Shown: positions 11,461 through 19,925 of the stretch, in pieces
How positions within the stretch are numbered: the first letter of the stretch is position 1
How the letters are laid out: each line of letters begins with the position of its first letter
Source of the DNA: Charina bottae
Lineage: Eukaryota > Chordata > Lepidosauria > Squamata > Charinaidae
Length of the DNA stretch: 64,000 nucleotides
Assembly (NCBI GenBank): GCA_023362775.1
Contig: JALMGJ010000019.1
Location: 208,501 to 272,500, forward strand
Direction: 5' to 3'
The notes under the pieces: generated by a model
Told to the model about the DNA's origin: nothing
The model's input: the letters and a program-made list of their open reading frames with translations, nothing else
The model's database searches: none
Translations under genes and position numbers: made by a program

Positions 11461-11789
11461 AAATGGTAAGTAGTTATTGGTGTTATTCAAATGTTTTTAA
11501 TTCTTGCACATATTTACATGTTGCTACTCATAAATGACAACAATCTTGGAAATGTATGTTATTAACTTACAAATCATATATTTTTAAAAATATAAATGAA
11601 AGGTTTTCATGAGATATGTTGTGTCCCCACACATTTCGCTATTACAATTTATGTATGTGTCCGTATCTCTTATAAGGGGTTAGTTTAACCTCCGGTTTGC
11701 TAGTAAAACTGAATTACTGTGTCGCGAAATGACGCATGTCTAAAAAGTGTGTCACCAACACGAAAAGTTTGGAAAGCTCTGGGCTAGAC

Positions 11790-12284
11790 CCCGGGCCTCT
11801 TTCTTCCCCTCATTTCGGTGGCATTTTCTTGCTGACAAGCACACGCAAGTGCAGCTGGTCCTGGACATTTTCGTTTTGAACGAAATTCCCGGTGTATTCT
11901 CACATTAGACTGCAAATTCAGGCTTTCAAGAAAGGATCACTCTCCCTGTGCTTGTGCAGAGTCGAACACGACAAAGTACGTGTTGAAATAAAAACCAGTA
12001 TACCTTGAATCTACTGACTCGCAAATGGAATTCCACTCAGAAATTTTCTCCTCCCAAAAGGGGGGTATAATTTTTTTACCAATTCCCAGTTCCTCTGAAA
12101 TTCCTTCTACCCTATCAGCACCAAAATGTGGGAGACTCTCTTGAAAAGAAATGTGGGGAGAAAAGGAGGTTGGGGAGAAAGATAAAAGCTGCTTTCCCTC
12201 CTGGGGCTGCCCTCGAAGCCGCCTGGAAGTGACAGCTGGTCCAGAGCGCCACTGCTGGGGGAGCGCTGGGTGCCCCCGGGTTGC
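11790..12284. other. Intron 2, no recognised feature
   Basis: Unremarkable mixed-composition DNA between the hAT element and an L2 fragment. Confidence 0.45.
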
Positions 12285-12610
12285 CTGTGTTACGCCACCG
12301 CTGGGCGAGCTGCGCTGGCTCCCCGTTTCTTTCTGGGTGCAACTCAAGATGCTGGTTCTCTATTGACTTTAAATGGAGCCAGGAAACCTGCAGGGCTGCC
12401 TCTCCTCCCACTCCAGCTCCCGTCCTTTAAAGGCTGCCATCAAGTGGGGCCTGGAAGCCCGCTTTCTCTGTGGCAGCCCTGCTCTGTGGAACACCCTCCC
12501 CCTGAGATCTGGTAGCCTGGCAGAGCTGGAGCTACCAGACACACACACTGGAGCAGAGGGAGGCTGGAGCCCAGGGGCGCTGTGCTCTTGCACCTCTTTG
12601 TACCCAGAAT
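12285..12610 (+). mobile_element. L2 LINE ORF2 C-terminal fragment
   Basis: Plus strand reads GELRWLPVSFWVQLKMLVLY (usual LHWLPV..R.QFKVLVL), followed in another frame by SPALWNTLPLRSGS (usual LWNSLP..IR). Frameshifted remnant. Confidence 0.7.
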
Positions 12611-12934
12611 ATAGTTAATCTGATTTCTGTGTACTCCATCTGGTGTTTGAGCTGCCTCATTAACACCCCCAGAACTCCAATAGACATTCGGCTCTTCTTC
12701 AGCAGCACGTTGAGTGCCGTCCGACTTGAGGGACCTGTCATGGGCACTCTATGGTCAATCCCTTTATATTATCTCTCCATGTGATTTTATTGGTAAAAGA
12801 CATGAGTGGTTCTCCTGTGCAGTATAAATTGATGCCTTTGCCACTGTCACTAAAGGAATCATCCACCTCCAATCTTCCCATATTGCTGCTGCCTGATCTA
12901 GTTGCTATATGGTGGCTAAACTTGATAAATAAAT
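12611..12934 (-). mobile_element. RTE/BovB-related 5' region fragment
   Basis: Shares a run of blocks with 24970-25330, which lies just upstream of a BovB-type endonuclease ORF: 'gtgtactccatctggtg', 'ctgcctcattaacaccc', 'gttgagtgccgtccgactt' and 'cacattgctgctgcc'-like. It resumes after the Penelope insertion as 13176-13260. Confidence 0.5.
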
Positions 12935-12946
12935 AAATAAAATATA

Positions 12947-13163
12947 ATGGTGGTTGTGGGTTTTCCGGGCTGTGTGGCCGTGTTCTGGCACCTAACGCTT
13001 CGCCAGTCGCTGTGGCTGGCATCTTCAGAGGACAGGAGCACAGCTAGAAGATTCTCTCTGTGCCCAAGTGGAATTAGGAACCAAATCTGCCGGAACACGG
13101 CCACACAGCCCGGAAAACCCACAACCACCATCGGATTCCGGCCGTGAAAGCCTTCAGCTATAC
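12947..13163. mobile_element. Short Penelope-type end element with inverted repeat
   Basis: 217 bp flanked by a perfect 12-bp duplication AAATAAAATATA (12935-12946 and 13164-13175). The arms are inverted: GGTTGTGGGTTTTCCGGGCT at the left and its complement near 13105-13125. A hammerhead-like core lies on the minus strand (CTGAAGA at the complement of 13022-13028, stem GCCAG/CTGGC, GAAGCGTT at the complement of 12994-13001), with GAAA mutated to GAAG. Confidence 0.75.
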
Positions 13164-13175
13164 AAATAAAATATA

Positions 13176-13260
13176 GTTGCAGCTGTGCTGCCCTTCACAG
13201 CTTGAATGACCCTGCTGAAATTCTATACTCCTGGCATTCTTCACTCATCCCTCCCAGGAA
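13176..13260 (-). mobile_element. RTE/BovB-related fragment, right part
   Basis: Matches 25275-25350 ('cctgctgaaattctatactc', 'cttcactcatccctccca'). It is the continuation of 12611-12934 beyond the 12947 insertion. Confidence 0.5.
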
Positions 13261-14776
13261 CACCACCCCTGCCACGATAAGGCATCATAGTAGGAGTTGA
13301 GGGGGAGATAATTTAATAGGAATTATTATTTAATAATCAGTATATTATAGTAATCTAAAACAATGATTCATTCACCCAAAGTCATCCTATAAATGCAGAA
13401 AATCCTCTGGGCCTCTTGTATCTACTGCACAAACCAAATCCACTGAGATATTTGTAGGTGTGTAGAACCTGACGTAGATCCTTGGCTCATGTCTTCACAC
13501 CTGTGTGTGATACCAAAGTGTGGTATCGCTCCCGGAAACCGACGTCCCACAGCCCTTCAGGTCGGGCAGGGCTCTGAGTCTGTGTCTCCTGGACCGGTCC
13601 CAGCTCTGCACTTCTCCTTTCCCCTTGCAAAGCTGCAGAAGTCGATAACTGTTCAAAAGAGCCATGAGGTCAAACCGGAAACTCTCTCCTCCGGTCCCTC
13701 AGATCCTGCTGGACTGATTAACAATTAACTTTCACACGAATATCATCAACTGGGTTATATATGCGGGGTGATTATCTATAAGTGTATAACTTGAGTTTCC
13801 ATAAGGATTTTGGATTGCTACAATAGAACCTGTTTCTCATTCAGGAAAAGACCTGGGGTGGTATTCTTAAATTTACTAGGTTTTAACATGGTCTCCCCTC
13901 TCTTGTATTCCAAGCATTAAATAAACTTCAAGATAGAATAGCATAATGATAAAGCGTAAGGGTAGGAAGGGAATTCAGAGATTCTTTAGTCCAGGCAGAA
14001 TCCACTCCTACAGGACTCCCCACAGACGCCCACCCATCTCCAGCCCTTCCTGAGGTGGACTGAAGATGCACGATGGAAGGTAGATCCCACGTGGATCTTG
14101 GAAAGACCTTCCACCAGGAAAAGAGCAGTTCAGCTGTGGATCCCAGGAGAGGTGACAAGCTGCCCTTTATTGGTTTTGACAGGCAGCTCCTGTCTGGGAT
14201 GCTCTCGTTTAGATCTCTCCGCTGACCAGGTTGGACTTGACAACTTTAATGGTCCCTTCCAACTTTAGCTTCGACACAGCAGAGATAAAAAGAGGGACGG
14301 GAGGTCGTCTCCATCTCAAGACTGGAATATCAAAATCATAGGAAGGGTATCAAGCTACGGCTCAGAAAGTGATGGAGACTGAGACAGTCGAAGAGCTTCT
14401 TCATATATGCGTCCCCAATAAAAGGAAAGGAGTCGGTATCCTTGGTGCTCAGGGAAGACAGCTAAACTATCTTATTTTGATTTAGTTTTCTGTGGGAAAA
14501 GGAGATGTGAACATGGCACATTTAGTAGACAATATTTTACTTTGGTGAATGTGAATGTATGAATGTTTCTTTTGCAGAACTTAAACCGGCATTTGGTTAT
14601 ATTTGTGGAATAGTCACATGGACACCTCTTTGCAGCCACCAGAGGAATATGACGGGGATACATGTGGGACCATCATTCTACTTCTACAAAGCAAGTTTTC
14701 ACTGCTTCCCTTTTATACAGCATCAGGTGATCAGGGTACTGCAGAAATCACCCAGCAGGCCAGACCGAAGGCTGCA
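13261..14776. other. Intron 1/2 region with one CR1-tail-like stretch
   Basis: The stretch lies in intron 2. Around 14225-14275 'ggttggacttgacaacttta' and 'ggtcccttccaacttta' resemble the CR1 3' UTR in plus orientation. Otherwise nothing is recognised. Confidence 0.4.
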
Positions 14777-14801
14777 GGTTAGGGTTAGGGTTAGGGTTAG
14801 G
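14777..14801 (+). repeat. Interstitial telomeric repeat (TTAGGG)n
   Basis: Four consecutive perfect TTAGGG-type units (GG then TTAGGG repeats, ending TTAGG) followed directly by an LTR-like repeat. This is the vertebrate telomere motif at an internal site. Confidence 0.9.
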
Positions 14802-14804
14802 TTT

Positions 14805-15280
14805 GTCTGTGCTTCTAGAGGAAGCTGCTCATTGCCCCTCCCACTTCCTCTTTCTCTCTCTCTTGCTTTCTTGCTTTCTTCCACCGGAGAAGAAGGACCA
14901 TGCGGCTGCTGGTCCTTCCATGGAGAGGCCATGTGCTAGGCCTCAACTCCAGAATTTCCCCCTTTTCTCCACGCAGCCTTCACCAGCAATGAGGGGTGAG
15001 GGTAAATTAAGTTTAGGGACCATAGAAGAACAAGAAGTCATCTTTCATGAACGAAAATGTAACTGGACCAAATAAACAGTAAGAACTCTTTTTGTAACCT
15101 ACGTTGTCTACGCGTGTAATTCTTTATGCTTGGGTGGGCTATGTGCTTAAGATCAAAAACATATATTTCTCTAGCATGCTTATTAATGCTATTAAGATAA
15201 AAACCCCTTTCTGTGTGTGCTTATTGTTTCGCTGCAATTAAGCTCTGCTCCATTCAGTGGTCCTAGCTGCCCACGAATGG
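14805..15280 (+). mobile_element. LTR-like repeat, family A
   Basis: Same block order as 54181-54645 and the complement of 4891-5366: 'ctcccacttcctctttctct', 'ccagcaatgaggggtgaggg', the AATAAAC signal near 15074, 'ctttatgcttgggtgggcta' and 'gctctgctccattcagt'. The 5' end is replaced by or abuts the telomeric repeat. No ORF. Confidence 0.5.
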
Positions 15281-15312
15281 TCTTCAGGGGGTTGGTCTTC
15301 GGGGGGGCAGAA

Positions 15313-15710
15313 TGTCACGAATGGCCCCTGCCTTGGTGCCATCCTGACATGGCGCCAGCCAGAGAACAATGGCAGACGTGCAGGAAGTAGAAAGCCGATG
15401 TTAATTCAGCACCATGGACCATGAACCGCCCAGAGTCCCTCCTTGAGGGGGAGATGGGCGGTCATAGAAATTTAACAAATAAATAAATTAGGCGCACCGA
15501 TCAAAGAGGCGTGAGACGAGAGGAGACACAGACTCAGAGGAATTCGCTGAGGGGGGGGAATGCATGTATTTATACTGTTGCTTGTAAAACGGTAGTTCCT
15601 CGAATCTTTAACGTGCTTTGGAATCACTGCTCAATAAAGACTTCTATCTGTTCTAAACTGGTTCGTGTCAGAAGTGCTGATTAATTGGGTAAAGGATCGG
15701 AGCCTTGACA
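15313..15710 (+). mobile_element. Possible solo LTR with an L2-type tail inside
   Basis: Starts TGTCACGAATGG, has 'ctcaataaagacttctatct' as a poly(A) signal near 15630 and ends GGAGCCTTGACA. At 15415-15490 it contains the 'gggggagatgggcggtcata' plus AAATAAAT tail typical of L2-mobilised repeats. No target duplication was found, so the limits are tentative. Confidence 0.35.
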
Positions 15711-16339
15711 TATAATAAATAAATATTGAAAGATATGCTGGGTAAGTCACGGTGCAATGCTGCAGCGTTTCTTTGAAATGAGAGGTGAGATAGAAACCAC
15801 AGAAAGCGTGTTGAACAAATGAATGGACCCAAAATGGGTTTGAGACCTCGCACTGATGCCGATCAATTGATACGACAGATTGCTCAACCAAGCTAAATCC
15901 GGGAGCACCCAGGCAATCCCGACAGGCTGTTCCAACCAGCCCCCGGCAGCCTTTGAGGGCTGCTGGCTCTGTGCCAGGGCAAGGCCGGAAAGGGAGACGA
16001 GGAGCACTTCCTGGCATTCCGGGAATCACAGCCAGGAAACAGCAGAGCAGCATGCTTAGGAGCGCAGGAGTTTCCAGGATTTCCTGGAACACGTGCAGGA
16101 CCTAAAAGTTAGGGAATCTGACTGAGACTTTTTTTTAATGATGCAATTTGATATTCATGAATTGATGCTCTGGGAAGGATTTTGAGGTAGTCTCATTGAA
16201 CTTGAAGTTCAGGAATGTCCCAAACTATGAGAATACCTGAAATTGTACCAAAAAATGTGGAACCTTTGTTACCTGTACCCTCCCCTCAGGGCACGTGCAA
16301 TGAAAACTACCCCACATGTGAAATATTGGACAAAATTAG
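15711..16339. other. Intron 2, no recognised feature
   Basis: A minus-strand frame of 153 codons spans part of it but has no recognisable domain, and splice or promoter signals are absent. Confidence 0.4.
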
Positions 16340-16342
16340 ACA

Positions 16343-16885
16343 GTTTGGTCTAGTGGTTAAGGCAATGGGCTAGAAACCAGGAGACTGAGAGTTCTAGTCC
16401 TGCCTTAGACACGAAAGCCGGCTGGGTGACCTTGGGCCAGTCCCTCTCTCTCAGCCCTAGGAAGGAGCCAATAGCAAACCAGGAGACTGAGAGTTCTAGT
16501 CCCGCCTGAGGCATGAAAGCTGGCTGGGTGACCTTGGGCCAGTCCCTCTCTCTCAGCCCTAGGAAGGAGCCAATAGCAAACCAGGAGACTGAGAGTTCTA
16601 GTCCCGCCTTAGACACGAAAGCCGGCTGGGTGACCTTGGGCCAGTCCCTCTCTCTCAGCCCTAGGAAGGAGCCAATAGCAAACCAGGAGACTGTGAGTTC
16701 TAGTCCCGCCTTAGGCATGAAGGCCGGCTGGGTGACCTTGGGCCAGTCACTCTCTCTAAGCCCAACTCACTTCACAGGGTTGTTGTTGTGGGGAAAATAG
16801 GAGGAGGAAGGAGTATTAGGTATGTTAGCTGCCTTGAGTTACTTATAAAAATAATAAAGGCGGGATAGAAAATAAATAAATAATA
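16343..16885 (+). mobile_element. tRNA-derived SINE with internal 102-bp tandem array
   Basis: Head 'ggtctagtggttaaggc' supplies a box A-like site (16351-16361). 'gttctagtcc' is a box B-like site. The tail reads 'ataataaaggcgggatagaa' then AAATAAAT. The body contains units starting AAACCAG at 16374, 16476, 16578 and 16680, exactly 102 bp apart, so box B occurs four times (16391, 16493, 16595, 16697). Because 102 is divisible by three, frames run through the array (122 and 95 codons), but these are artefacts. Confidence 0.85.
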
Positions 16886-17183
16886 AAATTTCATCCTGTC
16901 TCCAAGCTTCTTTTGGGGGGAACCTGTTGAGGCGATTGGGCTACAGCTTCAGAGGGCTCTGGAGGAAGCAGATATTCTGGACTCCTTTCAGTCAGGTTTC
17001 ACACTGGGTATAGCACTGAGACAGCACTGATCACCCTCTCTGGCAAGATCAGGATGTGGTGGACCTCTCTGCAGCTGTTGGATACTATTAACGATGGTGT
17101 CCTTCTGGTCTGGCTCATGGGGTTGGGAGTTTCCCCCCTTCCTCTGGGATCAGTTCTACTTCGCATTGGTGGGGGGAGAAGAG

Positions 17184-17399
17184 CAGGTAGTCGTCGTTTA
17201 GTGACTGCCCCGTTTAGCGACCATTCGCAGTTATAATGGTGATGAAAAAGTAACTTTGCAACCAATCCTTGCATTTACCACCTTTGCAGGTCTGTAAAGC
17301 AAAGGAAATCTGAAGTAAGATCATAAGCACAGTCGCAGTTTCACTTAGCAACAACTGAGTTGCCAGTCCCAATTGTGGTCACTAAATGAGGACTACCTG
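17184..17399. mobile_element. pogo/Tigger-like MITE (CAGGTAGTCCTC family), shortened copy
   Basis: Begins CAGGTAGTCGTC and ends GAGGACTACCTG followed by TA. The interior 'gtttagtgactgccccgttt' and 'cccaattgtggtcactaaat' matches the copies at 25398 and 28365. Non-coding. Confidence 0.75.
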
Positions 17400-17471
17400 T
17401 ATTGACTTAAGCCTGCTTTTTGGGACTCAACAGGTTTTTACTCTCTTCCCACTCCAATTTAACATCTATAT

Positions 17472-17704
17472 CAGTGCTTTCCAAACTCCTGCCGTTGGCG
17501 ACACACCTACAGCGGCGGCAGTGGCGCGGGGTGTGCACGGCGGCGGCAGCGTGCACGGCGGTGGCATGGGGGCGCAGCGTGCACGGCGGTGGCACGGGGG
17601 CACGCACGGCGGCGCTGGCGCGTGCGGCGACAACTCTCCATCAGCACTTCCGGGTTTTGTCGCGACACACTAATCTGTCGCGACACACAGTTTGGAAAGC
17701 TATG
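17472..17704. mobile_element. hAT (Buster-type) MITE with minisatellite interior
   Basis: Ends CAGTGCTTTCCAAACT and GTTTGGAAAGCTATG. Perfect 8-bp target duplication ATCTATAT (17464-17471 and 17705-17712), central TA. The interior (17521-17625) is a CpG-dense tandem array built on GTGCACGGCGGTGGC. Confidence 0.9.
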
Positions 17705-18499
17705 ATCTATATGAAGCTGCTGGGTGTCAGCACAGAATTAGGTATCACCAGTTATACATCTCTATCCCTGACCTATCAAGTGATGCTGTCAAGGGTCTTT
17801 CTCAGTGTCTGGAGGCTGCGGGGGCCTGGGTGGGGAAGAACACACTTGTGGTGGCCTGGGATTAGGAGGGCCTACTTATGGTCAGTCAGCCATGCTTTGG
17901 TCACCTCTTATCTGGAATACTGCAATGCACTTTTCGCAGCTGCCCTTGAAGACCACCTGGATGCTGCAGCTGACCCAGAATGTACCCGTGTGAATAGTTA
18001 TAGGCGCACCTTTCCTTTGCAAGCAGCGCTGGTAAGGTGGGCTTCAGGGGCAACTCAGGGGCAACTCTAGTTATCACCTTTAGTGGCATTCATGGCCCAG
18101 GGCCAAGTCGTTTGTGGGACGACCTGTCTCTGGCAACTTTGCCCGTCTTAGACCTGGCACGGCCGGCACGCTCCGGATCCCATTTCCTAAACACTGTTGT
18201 CTTACGGGACTCAGGAGGTGTGTCCCCCTTGTTGTGGCGCTGCCCTGGGGAATAGCCCCGCCCCCGGGATCCGGATGGCCCTGCTCCTGTCAGCCTTTGC
18301 AGGGTGCTGCAGACCTGCCCTTCCCTCGGGCGCTGGGCCCATTTTCGGGGGTTTATTTGTGTAGATATGCCCCTGGCCTTAAAATTAAGAAGGCGTGATG
18401 CGTTCTTAATTTTTGCTTTGGGTTTTTTTTTTTTTTTTTTCTGTTTTTATGTTACCTGCGAGTGGGCAGCCATATAAATTGAATAAGCAAACAAACATA

Positions 18500-19827
18500 T
18501 TTCTGTGACCAATTCTCTTCATAGCTAACAGCGGTTAAAAACATCTTCAAGCAGGACTCGGTGATATAAATCACCTAAAGCTGTGGTGACTTTGGCAGCA
18601 TACGCACAGTGGAAATCAATCAATATCATAAATATATATTTATTTAATTTTTATTAAATCAAGAGAACCAAGAGAACCAGTTCGGTGCAGGAACACCCGC
18701 TGGTTGATACACTGAAGAGATCAGAGCAAGGCCCCCGTAGCCTCCCGTCCCCTAGTCCCAAAAGAGCCCAGGCCAGCCCTGGTAGCATTAGCCGGGCAGC
18801 GGTTCGTCTCTTGCCCCAACGCTGCGGAATCCAACGCCAGGTCCCCCGGGGGCCACCGGGGCCCGGGCGGCCCTGGGCCGTGCGCGAGTGCCGGGAGCCG
18901 AGCCGAACCCCGGCTGTGGCGGGGCAGGCAGGCAGGCAGGCGCACTCCAGGGGTGCAGGGAAGCTCGGCCAGGCCACGGCAGGACAGCCCAGAAGCCGGG
19001 AACCAAGGAAGCGGGCAAAGCCCCCCCCCCCGGGGCTGGCGGACTGGGAGGCGAAGGAGGCGTCCCCCATGGCTGGGCCATCGCCCTGCTCAGCGTCTCC
19101 CCTCAAGCTCCTCCACGGATGGAGGGATAATTATTAACTGGATAGTTATCCGCAAACAGGAAAAGGCCGCTGGACGTCCAGAGGGCCTCAAAGCCGCCCG
19201 CCTCAGCGTGTTGTTCCGGAGCAGAGCTGGGCTCCAGATCTGCCTCGGTGGATCAAAACCTCCCCCCCCCCATGCCCCCTCGATGCGTTCTGTGCCGACT
19301 GCCAATCAGTTTCTTTGGACAGCCTTTCCTCACGCAACCCTGGCAAGACACCCGCTGCCCCCCTCCCCGCGAGGCTGTTCATCTGCTCCCGGCAGGCCGT
19401 CCTCCTCCTTCAAAAGCTCCTTCGTAGGGAAGCCGTTCCTCCGCCCTGGCAGGCCTGGCAGGATAGCTCACATGGTACAGTCCCTTTCAGGCCCCGCTGC
19501 AGGATCCTACGCCATCCCAACTTTTCCTTTATGAGAAAGGCCATATTATGCAGCACCCCCAAACAATTCTTTGAACGCTTTTCGAATTGATCAGGAAGGG
19601 AGAACTTTTTCATGTATTGGCAACAAATACAGACAAAATAAACTAATGTGCAACCCAGAGTCCCATTGAGAACAAGAAATCAAACCCTGGCTCTCTGGGA
19701 GAGCAAAAGCATGCGAGGTTTCTGGCCCAGGCCCTGGAGGAATTTGGGAACAGGGTGTAGAACCACTCATAGTTCAGTAACAGAGTTTCTCTGATAATAA
19801 CTGGAGATTTTTAAAGAAAAATCATAC
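18500..19827. other. GC-rich part of intron 2 beside exon 2
   Basis: A GC-rich stretch at 18690-19090 with many CG pairs and a C10 run at about 19021. No exon with convincing splice sites was found. Frames on both strands are compositional. Confidence 0.45.
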
Positions 19828-19925
19828 CTCGGGCTCCCTCTGGAATATAACAACTCGACCTCCTTTGTCCCCTGTTGCTAGTAATTCCCCTGTGTGGTTG
19901 AATTCAATAGTTGAAATAATATCAG
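19828..19925 (-). CDS. PPP2R2C: PPP2R2C coding exon 2
   Basis: 98-nt exon read on the minus strand: acceptor TTTCCGTAG, then CT completing an Ala codon begun in exon 1, then 32 codons [20 protein letters not shown] and [12 protein letters not shown], then donor GTATGA. This is the first WD40 blade of B55 proteins; the [11 protein letters not shown] strand is diagnostic and the QREPE ending is the gamma form (alpha reads QQEQE). The only visible change from human gamma here is Ile for Val in DIISTIEF. Exit phase is 0, matching exon 3. The acceptor side has an A/T-rich polypyrimidine stretch at 19926-19945. Confidence 0.97.

Larger units (their letters stand above)
8257..11781 (+). mobile_element. 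Long hAT (Buster-type) DNA transposon
   Basis: 3,525-bp element with terminal inverted repeats CAGAGCTTTCCAAACT at the left and the complement at the right. It is flanked by 8-bp sequences CTCTAGAC (8249-8256) and GGCTAGAC (11782-11789), six of eight identical and both with central TA, which fits the Buster target pattern. It carries a broken transposase gene (9547-11460) of the ZBED5/SCAND3-like class. The left arm holds a distinct C/G-rich block (8400-9120). It is the presumed parent type of the short copies at 1208, 17472 and 61510; its last 50 bp nearly match the right end of the 61510 copy. Confidence 0.9.
16890..18495 (+). mobile_element. L2 LINE ORF2, interrupted by two MITEs
   Basis: Plus strand carries degraded L2 reverse-transcriptase blocks: the finger region near 16920-17060 (sequence reading LGYSFRGLWRKQIFW), SHALVTSYLEYCNALFAAAL at about 17885-17945 (usual SLVTSRLDYCNAL), and 'ggcccagggccaagtcgttt' at about 18090 (GPGPSRLWDDL). 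The 3' end is 'gggcagccatataaattgaa' plus AATAAG. It is split by MITEs at 17184-17399 and 17472-17704. Confidence 0.75.

Noticed and set aside
15631..16092. 153-codon minus-strand frame
   Set aside because: No motif, no splice or promoter signals, and part overlaps a tentative LTR.
16350..16718. 122-codon frame with internal 34-residue repeats, looking like a repeat protein
   Set aside because: It is antisense to the 102-bp tandem array of a SINE; the repeat length is simply divisible by three.
16374..16760. Regular 102-bp repeats, considered as a CRISPR-like array
   Set aside because: The whole period is repeated with no variable spacers, and the unit is SINE sequence in a vertebrate genome.
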